From Cycas panzhihuaensis (taxonomy: Eukaryota; Cycadophyta), in NCBI GenBank assembly GCA_023213395.1, contig CM041465.1, forward strand, positions 68,021,741 through 68,085,740: a DNA stretch of 64,000 nucleotides, given 5' to 3'. The translations under genes and the position numbers were made by a program. Shown piece after piece: positions 43,030 through 54,700 of this stretch (positions within the stretch are counted from its first letter, which is position 1; each line of letters begins with the position of its first letter). The notes below the pieces were generated by a model. That model was given only the letters and a program-made list of their open reading frames with translations. It did no database searches and was not told the DNA's origin.

Positions 43030-44724
43030 ATCTTCAACCCCTTAGGTCATAGACTCAAGTGTCTTTTATTATATGATGGGACACCAAAATTTCTTTCCCT
43101 TATATGAACCTACAGTTAATTCAAGTGAGAAAATATTTTTTAGAAGTGGTTCTCAATTAAAAGTCATAGGAACCAAGAATGTTTCACTAAAAAATAGTTC
43201 CATGGATAATGTATTTTGTGTCTAAGGCTTATTGCTAAACTTGTTATTTATATATTAAGTCTGTGAAAAGGATTTGGTAGTTGACTTTTAGAAGGATAAA
43301 GATATAATCAAGCAATGCTTTAATAACTTAAAAACTATTATTTTGGACTAGTTGATCATAAAACCAATCTCTATAATCCTTTTGATCTAATAAGTTTAAC
43401 TAATAAGATAATATTTACTCCTTATATAACCTAATATAACCTTGTTAGTAAACTGTGGAATGAACACTTTGGCCATATTAGTTATAGTAGATTGTGTATC
43501 TTAAATCAATATAATATAGTTCATAGATTACCTCTATTATTTATAGTATATGGTGTTTATGGAACTTGTGTTCTAGGTAAACAACACATTGGCCCTTTCC
43601 CTAATAAAACAATATTTAGGATTAAATAACCTTTACACTTAGGTCACTCAAATACATGTGGAACATTAAAATTCCCTTATTACTTAGGAAGTGGATATTT
43701 TGTTACTTTCATTGATGATTTTTCTAGAAAATGTTGGATCTACATTACTACAAAATGTAATGAGTTATTTTATTAGTTCATTATGTATAAAGTTGTAATA
43801 GAAAATTGATCTAGTTATAGGATATATATTCTTAGGACATATAATGCTAAAGTATATTTAATGATCAATTCGTCTAATTTGGAAAAAAGAATGACATTAT
43901 ATTTCAACATATTATTGCCTATACATAGTAATAAAATAGTGTTGTTAAAAGAAAAAAATTAAACCTTAGTCGAAATAGCTAAATGTATGCTACATTCTAA
44001 ATAATTAGATCTTAAACTTTACGTAAAAGTAGTAAACTGCTCTAACTACCTTATCCCTAAAAAAAGGTGGTTAGGAAGAAAACTCTTAATTAAACATCTA
44101 AAAATCTTTAGAAGTATCACTTGGGCTTATGTCCCAAAAGAAAGAAGACAAAAGCTAGATCTTAAAAGCTCTAGGTTCACCTTTGATAGATATAATAAAG
44201 AAAGTAAGGGATACAAATTATTTGATCTCATTACTCATAATATCTCTATAAGAAAGAGATATCAAATTTAATAAAAAAGGCTCAAGTTTCCACTTAACTA
44301 GTGATCATGTTTGTTCTGCTTTACTTACTACTAATATAACACTTAATTCAAATGAATCTAACTCTTTAGTTCCTAGTCATAGAAATTCTAGTAAATAGGA
44401 GTTTGATGACTTATAACAATAACTTAAGACACTTATAATTAATTACTCCAATATAGAAAATTTAAATAATTCATAATAAATACTTATTAACTTTACTAAT
44501 GAAAGGCCACAAGTCAAAAGATAGCCAAAATAGGTCCAAAAGACCATTATAGTTACTAAATCTGATGTTAGTGATCCTTAAAAACCCAAAGAACTAGATA
44601 TCAAAGACTAGAAACTAACTTTTACCTCATGGCTAAATTCATGTCTCAAATTGATCCTTACAGTTTTAAAGAAGCCACAAATAATATAGTTTGAAAAACA
44701 ATAGTAAATGCTGAGTATGATGCA
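43030..44724 (+). pseudogene. Decayed copia pol (host of the nest), left part
   Basis: Plus-strand protease/integrase remnants: VDHKTNLYNPFD, KLWNEHFGHISYSRL and YGTCVLGKQHIGPF (zinc region, about 43450-43610), PLHLGHSNTCG with GSGYFVTFIDDFSRKCWIYI (integrase core start, about 43640-43750), EIAKCMLHSK (about 43970), then IFRSITWAYVPKERRQKLDLKS (C-terminal) and the RT entry KFMSQIDPYSFKEATNN followed by NAEYDA at 44706-44724. There the reading is cut by LINE D and resumes at 50922. Many stops. Confidence 0.75.
44706..44724. repeat. Target-site duplication of LINE D, left
   Basis: AAATGCTGAGTATGATGCA, 19 bp, identical to 50903-50921. It is copia coding sequence (NAEYDA). Confidence 0.92.
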
Positions 44725-45370
44725 GATTGATAAGCAAAATTGGGTTTTCTGCGGGAGAAAGGCGATCGACGAACCTAGGGTTTGCAGCTGCGGAAGACGG
44801 GTTTCGCCGGGCGATGGGCGCCATGGCGTCCCAGGCGTCTGGTCGGCGTGGGTGGGCGCTTGCGATGAGCAAGACCTCGCATGTACCAAAGACTCTTTCA
44901 CTGCTAGCTTTGGTGGCCGCGCGGTGCTTAGTGCCAGATGCAATCGAAGATCCCTGACGAGCCTTGATCATATTCCTAACTGAGATCGCTTGGATCTCTT
45001 TGGCTCTGAGTCCCGAATCGTGGGCCTTGAGGTTTTTGAAGGGAAAACGGAGGTGTGGCTGGCAGGTGAAGGACGCGGCTCCTATCTTCAATCGAGCAGT
45101 ATTCTGACACTTCAATCGTGGCGTGACCCTCAGAAGGGTGATTGGGCCTTCTTCATGTGATCTGGCCACAGATTTCTTGATGTCTGATTTATGGCCGAAA
45201 TGGTATGCATTTGCTTTGCATGGAGCTCTGTTTTGCTTTTAAATCTTCAATAAATGGAAATAGATCTTGATATCGTAACCGGACACCTACCTTGGTGGGG
45301 AAATCTTAGGGATGCCTTAAACCCAGCGATGAGGAAACTTTTGATCTTACACATGTTCGAGGACAACAAA
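44725..45370 (+). other. LINE D 5' UTR
   Basis: GC-rich leader (GCGATCGACGAACC, GGCGCCATGGCGTCCCAGG) without a conserved frame. By analogy with other L1 elements it should hold the internal promoter; no element could be pointed out. Confidence 0.5.
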
Positions 45371-45399
45371 GCGGTGAAGATCCCCTCGCCTAGTTGAAA

Positions 45400-46562
45400 A
45401 AGCGAAAAGTTATGGGAGAATTGCACGGTGGGCGATTCTCGTGCCCAGCATCAGTGGAAGGCATCTGGGCACGGATCAAGACTAAATGGAAAACTAGGTA
45501 CAATGTGGAGGTAATTGTAATGCCCAAGGGTCGGTTCTTTTAAATTTGCCTCCTTTGAAGACATGTCTAAGCATTCGATTAGGGCACCATGGATGTTTGG
45601 GAGGAAGGCCTCTCGCTAGAAAAATGGCATAGGGTTTTGATCCCTCGAGCCCTAAAATCCGCAAGATCCCATCTGGATTCAACTCCGGGACTACCCCTGC
45701 ACCATTGGAACACGGAGACCTTTAGAGGCATAGCAAAGCGGTGGGCCCTTTATTAGCGATTGACTCTGCGGCGAAGAGCAGAGTAGGCTTATCAATGCGA
45801 ATCATGCCTGGCAAGATTAGACAATAGCTTTTAGATGATATTTGGATGGACTTGCCGGACGAGAGTTGAGCCTGGCCGTTGGTCTCTGAGTTAGACCACT
45901 TTGGGTGTTCAACTTGCAAGTTTTGGGACACACGCCCCAAAAGTGCCGGGGTGAAGCCCTCGAAGGAGGACAATGAAGAAGACCTACTTGAGTCATCCCC
46001 AAAGGGAAGGGGATGATGTGGAGCGCCAAAACCTTTGGAACTGTGGTTGCCCCTCCCCAAACTTAGGTTTTGATCCAGATGAGGAGGACACGCTGCTGGA
46101 TGAAGACGTTCATGAAACCCAGGTCCCAGTCCCTCAGATGGCTCAGGCGTGCGTGGAGGGGGCGGGGGGCCCTCCCCTCTCCGGGGATGGTCCTCTGGCC
46201 CTCACCGGCCTGGTGGAACCATCAAGGGGGAAGGTCGTGGTGGACGATTCGGCCAGGTTGGAGGCGGTTTTGCCCTTGGTGGATGAAGGGAATCAGGGTT
46301 TGGTTAGCTCGGTGGTGCTGCGGGCATAGTGAGGAGGACCCGAATCTCTGGCGCTTCCATCTCTCAAGAAGATGCACGATGTGGGGTCAGAAAGAGGGTT
46401 GGTAGACCTCCCATAGGTTGCAAAGAGAAAGACACGGTGCCCGGTGACTGGGCACCGAAAACTCTCAAAGAAGTCTTCCTTGAAGGACCTACCCTCCGAT
46501 CTAGTAATGCAGTGAGACCCCCAAAAGGGATTCCACAGGTCCGGAAACTTAGAAAGAAAGCG
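45400..46562 (+). pseudogene. LINE D ORF1 protein (frameshifted)
   Basis: DUF4283/CCHC protein like that of LINE A. In fragments: ENCTVGDSR-like start near 45415, VIVMPKGSVLFKFAS (about 45510-45555, two bases missing), RAPWMFGRKASLEKW, PIWIQLRGLPLHHWN, GPLLAIDSAAKSR-like sequence (about 45740-45790), a knuckle with all four ligands but a missing base (CSTC...HTPQKC, about 45905-45950), then LGFDPDEEDTLLDED in the open frame 45973-46329 and GRPPIG...TLKEVFLEGPTLRSS. The last codons KLRKKA run in frame into ORF2. Confidence 0.85.
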
Positions 46563-49500
46563 ATGAAACTTGTGACATGGAACATCAGGGGACTGAATGC
46601 CCCCTCGAAGCAAAGAATCATGAGGGACATGAGAACCAAATATCAACTGGATCTTGTATTCCTGCAGGAAACTAAGTTGTGTAAGGAGAATGGCCCTAAA
46701 ACTAGAACTAGAATCTGGAAGCAAGCGGAAGGTGTAGAGAGAGACAATAGTCTAGGGGTGGGAGGCCTAATGGTGCTCTGGAACCCCTCTATTTGGAAGG
46801 GTGAAACCTTTACGGTTGTGACTCCTTCATTTGGCCAGTTAACGAATCAAAGTAACAACATCTCGTGGATTGCTACTAATGTATATGCCCCAATCCTCAA
46901 TCGGCCGAGCGGCTTTGGGAGAAGGCGATTGAGGTCCACAAGGATTGCGGACTTGGTGGCTGGGCCGGGGACTTCAACTCGGCTCTTTCCACAGAGACAA
47001 GAGGGAGGCACGGTGGGATGGACTTGAGCATGGAGGAGTTTGGCGATTTCTTCTGAGGGGTTTGGAAGATGTTACCACGAGGCGTCCTTCACTGGTCAAA
47101 TAAGAGGCGGGAGATAGTCTCATTCAAATCAAATTGGACAGGGTGCTGGTCAACTACGATTGGATGCGGTGCTTCGCTGACTTTACCCTTGATGCCTTTT
47201 AGGATCACGGATCATTCACCCTCCTAATGAATTTTTCAGAACCCGGAAAATTCACGGGGGCTCCTTTCAGATTCGAACTTATGTGGTTACGCCACCCTGA
47301 TCTGCGGGGGAAAATCGAGGAATGGTGGGGCACCGATTTTAAGGGTCACGCCATGTTTAGATTTTCTAAGAAGCTGGACTGGGTCAAAAAGCAAGTTAAG
47401 GCCTGGAATAAGGAAGTTTTTCTGAGCCTATACGAGCAAAAGGATAAAGTTATCCATGAGTTGAAAGCCGTTGAGGATCATATTGAGCGAGAAGGTAGAT
47501 CAGTGGAGCTTGCTAAGGCAGAGAAGGAGCTCACCGAGACTGGAGGAGATCCTTACAAGAGAAGAGGTCCACCGGGCAATCCGGGGCCCTCCGTTGGTCA
47601 AGGAGATAAAAATACCAGGTTCTTTCACATGACCACCGTAAAACATAGGGCGACAATGTAATCAAGTCTCTACTTAAGGAAGGCGGTTACGTGGTCAACT
47701 CGGAGGAGGATATGAAGGAGTGGCATGTGATTACTTTAAGGACACTGTTCACCGAATCTGGCGGGAACGTGGCTAGGAGGCAAGATTTTCTGAACAATAT
47801 TCCCTGCTTGGTGAATGATGAGCAGAATGCCAACCTTACAGCTCCTATCACTCAAGAGGAGGTCAAGAAGGCCCTCTTCGGGATGAAGAAAGATAAGGCG
47901 CCTGATGGTTTCCCCCCGGGATTCTTTCAAGAATACTGGGATATTATTAAAGGGACCTTATGGATGCAATAAAGGAATTTGAAGTGAATAGAAAGATTCT
48001 GCAGGAATGGCAGACTACTTTTCTTGTCCTTATTCCAAAGAGAAGGGCTAACAGGATGGAGGAATTCAGCCCTATTAGCCTCTGTAATGTTAAATACAAA
48101 ATTATAACAAAGGTTACGGTAAATAGAATGAAGAATATCATGCCAAACATTATCTCTCGTAATCAAGATGGATTCCTTGAGCGAGCAAATCTTTGATGGA
48201 TACATCGTTGTCCACGAGACTCTTCATTCTGCGACGGAGAGGAAGGATCCATGATGCTTGTCGAGATCGACCTATCAAAAGCCTTTGATAGGGTCTCTTG
48301 GGGCCCTTGCTTGAATGCCTCGGCGCATTTGGTTTTAGAAACTTGGCGGTCTGGATAAAACTATGTATAGGAAACCCATGATTCTCTGTTATCATAAATG
48401 GCTCTTCCTCCAAGTTTTTTCCGGATTCGGGAGTTTGAGGCGGTGACCCTCTCTCTCCCTTTCTTTTCATCATGATGGCGGAGCTCTGGGCGGGACTGGA
48501 GTCGGCCCGGAAGGGAGGTTTTATAAAGGCATAAAGCCTACTTAGGGTGGATTACATGGCTCACCAAAGTGATGATATTTAGGTGGTCGTGGGTGAAGCC
48601 TCCAAACTTAAAGAGATTTTGGGCCATTTTGAGGAGGCCACAAACCAAAAGATTAATTTGAACAAAAGCAATGTCTTCTTCTTAAACACCGGGCCAAGCC
48701 CAGGCGGGATTAGTAGAATCTTAGGGATGAGTATTAAAAGCTCCCTCGATTTACCTAGAATCGCCTCTTTTGTTGGGAGAATGTCAGGACTTGTGGAATC
48801 CCTAATCGATGGGATGCAAAGAAGTGGCGGGTTGGAAAGGCGCTCTCCTTAGCTTAGGAAAACTCCGGTGGTTGCCGACGTTTGCAAAGTATTCACGTGT
48901 TACGGATGTCTATTTTTAGAGTACCAGCAGCATCTCTAGCATTATCGAATCTATTCGAAAAGATTCCTTTGGTGCAGTACGGAAAGTAAAGGCAGGATCC
49001 ACAGTCGGTGGAACAAGGTGCATGCCGAAATGGTGGCGGCCTCAATCTTAGAAGGACCTCCCCTTTAATCTTACAGGGGCCAAGTTGGGGTGGCGGTATT
49101 GAAGGGGTGAGAGACCTTGGATAAAGATACTGGAGCAGAAAATACATTCAAGGAGGCTCCCTTATGGTGAATGATGCCTCATGAGGCGGTTCCACTGCGG
49201 AGAAGCATCCTAAAAGCTTAGCAAGGTATTAGGAAAGGTTTAAGATGGAGACTCGGAGATGGTGCCTCCATTAGATTTTGGGAGGATGTTTGGTCCGTGG
49301 CGGTGCTCTTAAGGACTATCCAGGCACAGTGCCTATTATGGGGCCTTGTGTTGGACATTATGGCGTCCGGTCGGGGACTCTTGGTAGCAATGGGAAAAAT
49401 AGGTGATGGAAGCCTCTGGAGGAAATTCAGGGAGAAAGATTGCAAGAGGTAAGCAGCTTGAAAAAGATTCTCCAGAAGAACTATATCCCAGGCGAACTCA

Positions 49501-50625
49501 TGGGACACGGTTGTGTGGCCTCTGGGCCGTCTGGGACTACACTGTGAAACAAGGATACCACTTCCTCTGTTTAACCCGGAGGTGATCGAGAAATCCAACC
49601 CTTGAAGGGGTTTGGAAGCTCCTATCATCCCCAAAATTGTAATATTTTGGTGGACACTCTCAAGAACAAAATCCTCACTTTGGATAATCTTAAGAAGAGA
49701 GGGTTTGGGGGTAACAGATGCATTCTTTGTTGCTCGAGGAAGAATCTAGGGACCACATCTTCATTGGGTGTGCTATGCTAGGGAGGTTTGGAGTTTGGTT
49801 CTTGAGAAATTAGAGGTCAGTTGGACCTTTTCAAAGAGATTTCGGACCTATGGCTCGCTTGGCGTAGCCTTGAGCAGAACCACAGGCGCATGGAACGTTG
49901 CGCTTGGGTGTGGCTTGGAACATATGGAAAGAGAGGAATAGGCGTATCTTTCAGAGCACCGGATGGATCAGTTGCCATATTAAATAAAATAACCTCGGAC
50001 ATTAAGGAAAAGCGTTAGAATGTGAAGGAAAACCATATTTCAGTTCAAGAGGCGGTGATTCTCCAAAATGGGGTTTAGTTCCTGTCTTTGAAGCTGTTAG
50101 GACCAGGAATTGTAGCTGGCAGCCTCCTGATGAGACATGGAGCAAAGTTAATTTTGATGGAGCAGCAAAAGGAAATCCTGGGGAAGCCGGGGGTGGAGGC
50201 ATCTGTAGGGATTGCTCTGGCTCTCCCATCTGGGCTTTTGCGGACTACTACGAGTGCCAGACAAATCACTACGTGGAAATGCATGCTATGTTTAAGGCGC
50301 TTGATCATTGAAGATAACCTGCAACGACTGATTTTAGAGGGGGACTCGGAGGTGGTGATAAAGACACTAAGAGGTGAGGCAACCCCAGACTGGAGATTCC
50401 AGTCTCTTTTCGAAGATGCCAAGGAGCTCATGAAGGGGCTGGCTGAAGTCCGCATTAGACATACTTACAGAGATGGTAATAAACCTGCTGATTACTTGGC
50501 AAATTGGGGGGCTAGGATGAGGGAAGGTCAAGTGTGGAAGAGTGATTTCCCCAGGGAGCTTATGGTTCTGATTGAGAAGGATAAGAATTGCAGCAGTAGT
50601 GGGGCTTGTCGTGAGATAGTTTTCT
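46563..50625 (+). pseudogene. LINE D ORF2: EN, RT, RNase H (frameshifted)
   Basis: Endonuclease: AMKLVTWNIRGLNAPSKQRIM, LDLVFLQETKLC, VGGLMVLWNPS, TNVYAP, GDFNSAL after a frameshift (about 46970), RVLVNYDW and DHGSFTLL in place of SDHSPLLL (about 47200). Long linker 47227-47661. RT: KKDKAPDGFPPGFFQEYWD, TFLVLIPKRRANRMEEFSPIS, VKYKIITKVTVNRMK, LSKAFDRVSWG; the FADD-like motif is damaged (SDDI with an adjacent stop, about 48560-48580). Post-RT zinc region around 49630-49790. RNase H 50120-50520: NFDGAAKGNPGEAGGG (about 50150-50190), EGDSEVVIKTLRGEA, HTYRDGNKPADYLANWG. The stop is at 50623-50625. Confidence 0.88.
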
Positions 50626-50872
50626 AGGCAGTGGGGATGTCACGGTCAATATCTTTGGTAGATTTAGGCTGCCCGATGTTTGGGGTTGGGGGACCCTGTT
50701 CAAATCCTCTACAGGTTCTGATTGAGAAGGATAAGAGTTGCAACAGCTAGCCGTGGGGCTTGTCCCGGCAGATAGATTTTTTTTCCTAGGCCGTGGGGAT
50801 GTCACGGTCAAATATCTTATGGTAGATTAAGGCTACCCGATGTAAGAGGTTGTGGGACCCTGTTCAAACCCA
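50564..50872 (+). repeat. Tandem duplication across LINE D stop and 3' UTR
   Basis: Two units, 50564-50713 and 50714-50872, each starting GGTTCTGATTGAGAAGGATA. Shared blocks: TGGGGCTTGTC, GGGGATGTCACGGTCAA, GGTAGATT, CCCGATGT, GGGACCCTGTTCAAA. The second unit repeats the last ORF2 codons out of any use and leads to the A-tail. Confidence 0.88.
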
Positions 50873-50902
50873 CTTTAAATTCTTTTATCTTACCAAAAAA
50901 AA

Positions 50903-50921
50903 AAATGCTGAGTATGATGCA
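50903..50921. repeat. Target-site duplication of LINE D, right
   Basis: Identical to 44706-44724; preceded by the A-tail. Confidence 0.92.
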
Positions 50922-51066
50922 TTAATAAAAAATTTCATATGGGACTTAGTCCCTATCCGTCATGGAAATAACTTAGTTAGATGTACATGGATTTAGAAGG
51001 TATAACTCAAAAGGTACCATTGAAAAATACAAAACTTTATTAGTAGAAAAGTGTTTTTCATAAGTT
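50922..51066 (+). pseudogene. Decayed copia pol (host of the nest), RT start
   Basis: Reading resumes after LINE D: LIKNFIWDLVP (about 50922-50955), VRCTWI, then SKGTIEKYKTLLVEKCFS and VNGI, matching the start of copia RT (consensus DGxxEKYKARLVAKGF). It is cut at about 51066 by the T-run of LINE E. Confidence 0.75.
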
Positions 51067-51269
51067 AATGGGATTTTTTTTAGGTACAAGAAAGAATCTT
51101 GGGTATTCTACAGGATCCCATAACCTTTTACATCATGCTCCCTTTGATTCATAATGGCCATGATAAGCCCATGGCCTAGCGAAACCCTCCCATGCAGAAC
51201 CGTATCCCTGCCATGAATAGACCAATGGCTAGCTCTGTTACTTCACCCTATTTTCATCCTCCTCAACTA

Positions 51270-51800
51270 GTCTCTGTAATTCCTCTAGTATATCCTCTCT
51301 CCAAACACATACCCTTCTTTGAACTCCCTAGTTAGCCAATTTATCCATCACTATGTTCCTTTCTTTATAGATGTGTGTTAGATGGTGACTTTCCATACCT
51401 CTCAAAGCTTCATGAGTATCATTAATTATATCCTGATTTCTCTAATCTAGCCTCGATGTACCTTTAAGGAGGTTGATCACATTGAGTGAGTCCCCTTCTA
51501 AGATCATCCTATTGTGATCACTTGCTTAGCCAAGCAAACAACTCTCCTCATAGCTTCTATCTCTACCCCGTGGTTTGTCTGGTAGCCATAATACTTGACA
51601 AAAGCCCACAAAACATTGCCGTTAGAATCTATACAGATACCCCCCCTAGCTTCCCCTAGATTACCTTATGATGCCTCGTCAAAATTTAATTTCACCTAGG
51701 GTTCTTCTGGAGGAGTCCAAGCACAGCTTCTTTTCTGTTCCTTCTGAACCCTCGGAGTTGCCCCCCACTTTTTCAAAATAAGGCTTTCTCTCTACGATAC
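51270..51800 (-). pseudogene. LINE E RNase H (decayed)
   Basis: Read through stops: KLNFDEAS (about 51670-51690; the first Asp is followed by Glu rather than Gly), GGICIDSNGNVLWAFVKYYGYQTN, GVEIEAMRRVV, RMILEGDSLNVINLL and HIYKERNIVMDKLAN. A frame break separates the Glu motif from the second Asp motif. Confidence 0.7.
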
Positions 51801-52025
51801 TCTTTTATCCTCTCTCAGCTTCATATTTTCCCCTATCTCAAAGGTAGTGATACTAAGGATTCTCATTTCATCCATCTGCTTATCTTGAAACACTCTTCTA
51901 TTCCTCTCCTTCCTAAGATTCCACATTATTAATGAAAGGGAGGCTCTCTAAATGCTAGATAAATAACTACTTTTGTACGGGCTATGCTAGGCAACCCATT
52001 GGTCTATCAACTTTTTTGATAGGAC

Positions 52026-53875
52026 CTAGCTAACCTCAAAGAGGTCTATTATTAACCTCCATATCCCCTTAGCATAACTGCAATGTAGGAGAATGTGATT
52101 TATTAACTCCTCCTTGCAGTAACATAGAGCACACCTATTTATCATAACAAAACCTCTCTTCTTGAGGTTATCCATAATTAGAATTTTATTTTTTAAACAT
52201 GTCCACCAAAATACCCTAATATTGGGGATCATGTCTAATTTCCATACCCCTTCCAAAAGTAATGACTTCCTATCTTCCCTTTATAGGCACATGAAATGAT
52301 ATCCTTGTTTGACTGTATATTCCCCAAACTAGGAGTTAGGCTAAACCATAGAGTCAGCAACCCTACCCTTTGGGATATAGTACTTATGAACATCCTTGGT
52401 TAGGATGTCCAACTTCTCCTAGGCTACATCCTCCCCTTTGAGTTCCTCAAAGCTTTCCAATTTTTCTCCACTCCCTTCCCACACCAATAATCCTTTACGA
52501 GGGTCCCATATCTTCTCTCGCACAAGGGCTTCAGGGGTGCTACCTCCTCACTTCTACACAACTTCTCATTTCCACACCATACATCCTCCTAAAATTTTAT
52601 GGTTCTTCCATCTCCCAGCTTCCACTGAACACTAGCCTTTTACATACTTCTTGATTTAAGAATGCTCCTCCAAATGGCTGAACCACTAAAGGGAAGCAGG
52701 TTCTCCTCTAAAAGCTGCCCACCCTAGATATATTTATAAGAAAGAATCTTCCCCCATATGCCCCCTTCCTTATTTACCAATCACCAACCAAGTTTTGCCA
52801 CCAAAATATTGTTGAATAAATTCAGTCACCTCAAGTTAAGTCTCGCCACCTATTTTGGGCGACAAACCTTCTCCTAATTTATCAAATGAATCCTATCTAG
52901 CTCCTATGTCCCTGACCATAGAAATCTTTTTTGAATAGATTCTAACACTGATGATACCCTAGTCAATACTCTAAATAGCGATATCTAATAAACCAAAATA
53001 CTTTTCAGGGTTGTAGCTACTAATTGTAGTTTCCTAGCTTAACTAAGAAGAGCTCCTTTCTACTCGGCCAATTTCCTCTGAGTCCTGTCAATAAGAGGGT
53101 CCCACATTTCCTTTGTCATTCCTCCTACAAATAAAAGCATTCCTAGGTACATTTCTGGTAAGCTGTTTACTGCCATCTCAAGGTTTCTACTGATCCTTCA
53201 TTGAGCACTCTCTAGCATATTGATGAAAAACACACTGCTTTTGTTAAAATTTATCTTTTGATTTGTGGCTCACTCATACCTTTCCAAACCATCTTTTATA
53301 GTGTGAGCATCCCCCAATGCTGCCTTACCTAGAAATATATTATTGTCCATAAATTGATGATGAACCATATTATCAATACCTGAAGTAGTCTTTAAGCCTT
53401 TAATTGTCCCACGTCTCCTAGCCTCCTCAGTGGTCTTGCCCAACATTTCTGTCATTGAAAGAATCTTAAAGACTTATCGTTGATAATAATAGAAAATTAA
53501 GGATTAGAAATGCATATATTCGCCTATTCCCTCCATATATTTCCAAAGCCAAAAGCTTCCATGCACTCTATTAAGCAATCCCGTGAAACCCTGTCATAGG
53601 CTTTCAACATATCAATTTTAATTAGCATACCAGAATCCTTTCTTTGATTGGTTGAGTGAAGGGTTTCGTGGACTACTATTATACCATCCATTATTTATCT
53701 ACCTTACATAAATCTGTCCTGATTCTTAGAAATAATCCCAGTTAGGATCTTTTTTGATCTATTAGCCAGGACTTTTGTCAATATCTTATACTTGACATTG
53801 CAAAGGCTTATAGGTCGAAACTCTTCCATCCTACTTGCACCTTACTTCTTAGGTATCAACACTAAAAGGGTTGCT
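52026..53875 (-). pseudogene. LINE E reverse transcriptase and zf-RVT
   Basis: RT remnants: PISLCNVKYKILTKVLANRSKK, KIDMLKAYDRVSRDCLIECM, the catalytic region HHQFMDNNIFLGKAAL at about 53335-53365, where the second Asp is Asn (FADD/FMDD expected), MTEMLGKTTEEARRRG, and MYLGMLLFVGGMTKEMWDPL-like text (about 53095-53150). zf-RVT frame 52256-52026: MEGVWKLDMIPNIRVFWW, LKNKILIMDNLKKRGF, CALCYCKEELINHILLHC. Many stops. Confidence 0.82.
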
Positions 53876-54188
53876 TGTGAAGGAAAGATGGATCTAGGGA
53901 ATAAATCACTCACATGTGGACAATGGCAATGGAGAATGAAAAAGAGATAAAACAAGATATGAGAGTAAGCTTGGAGGTGAGAATGAATAATAACTCCCTC
54001 CTTGAGATTTTACCTTTTATTATTGAGGGTGAGCATTAGGGTTAGGATTTTCCCGCCTAATGACATGAGCTCGAAATTACATCTAAATACACATAAAGTA
54101 CATTTTATTAAGAGACTAATGCTAATAATATATCCTAAGGTCACATAATTAATCTACACAAATGACCTCAATACATTAACCTCTTTCA
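53876..54188 (-). repeat. Copia 3' LTR (single copy in window)
   Basis: 313 bp. On the minus strand TGAAAGAGG ... CCTTCACA, with TG/CA ends. A purine-rich tract lies directly at its 5' side and interrupted LINE E at its other side. The neighbouring five bases TTGCT are the expected target duplication. Confidence 0.7.
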
Positions 54189-54215
54189 ATTCCCCCCCCC
54201 CCTTAATGGTGGAAG
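54189..54215 (-). promoter_or_regulatory. Polypurine tract with a G11 run
   Basis: Minus strand ACCATTAAG followed by eleven G and AAT before the LTR start. The position fits the plus-strand primer, but the G-run is unusually long and probably expanded. Confidence 0.6.
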
Positions 54216-54700
54216 GTCATTTTGAGAAAATCTATTCTATGAGGTCTTCATTTGAGTCTTATTATTACATTGAAATTCTAAATGACACTTTTGTGGGAAA
54301 ACCCTCATGAGGAATAAAAACCCACAAACTTTCTAAAATCTATAGCCCCTTTTATAAATCAAAATGGCTAAGATGGCTCTTTGATGTAGCTTGATAGCCT
54401 ACTAACTTAAATGTGCAGCTTAATCTGCTAAGTCTCCATATACCATTTGGTCATTCCCTATGCCCTTTTGGGTTTTCATAGGTTCTGATTTTCCAAAACT
54501 ACTACAACCCTTATCCTTCCGTACCCACATGGGATTTTCACAAACAGGATAGAGCATATTCTTGCTCTTATTCTTTCGCTCCCACAAGGGATTTTCACGA
54601 AGAGAATAGAGTATGATGATCCTGTTGCCATCTTCTTTTATCAATCGAAGATGGAGGCCCTAAGGCCGAGCTACCCTCAAAACTATTCAAAGTTCACCTT
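54216..54700 (-). other. Copia 3' untranslated spacer
   Basis: Between the RNase H end and the polypurine tract. It contains an imperfect tandem repeat on the minus strand (CGAAAATCCC-TTGTGGGAGCGAA and TGAAAATCCCATGTGGG at 54525-54605); the 74-codon frame there (54644-54420) reflects this repeat and has no family motif. Confidence 0.45.

Larger units (their letters stand above)
44725..50902 (+). mobile_element. LINE D, full-length L1-type element with RNase H
   Basis: Plus-strand LINE of about 6.2 kb, with firm limits from the 19-bp duplication and an A-tail ending at 50902. Layout: 5' UTR 44725-45370, ORF1 45400-46560, ORF2 46564-50625, 3' UTR with an internal tandem duplication. GC content is clearly above the flanking copia DNA, which suggests a young copy, yet both ORFs carry many one-base losses, often in homopolymers. 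Either the consensus is faulty here or the copy was made from a defective template. Confidence 0.92.
51067..53875 (-). mobile_element. LINE E (L1-type with RNase H), inserted in copia RT
   Basis: Minus-strand LINE. T-run at about 51067-51074, then the shared tail motif (51090-51125 on the plus strand), RNase H (51340-51790, decayed), a zf-RVT domain with CALCYCKEELINHILLHC (about 52085-52145), and RT up to ATLLVLIPKK-like sequence at 53840-53875. It ends exactly where the copia LTR starts; the missing N-terminal side should lie to the right of that copia, outside the window. Its target duplication, beginning with AAGTTAATGGGA-like sequence, should be there as well. Confidence 0.85.

Noticed and set aside
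44666-45169. 167-codon minus-strand frame at the LINE D 5' UTR
   Set aside because: It crosses the target-site duplication from copia into LINE DNA, so it cannot be an ancestral gene.
46293-46724. Minus-strand frame opposite LINE D ORF1/ORF2
   Set aside because: Shadow of GC-rich LINE coding sequence.
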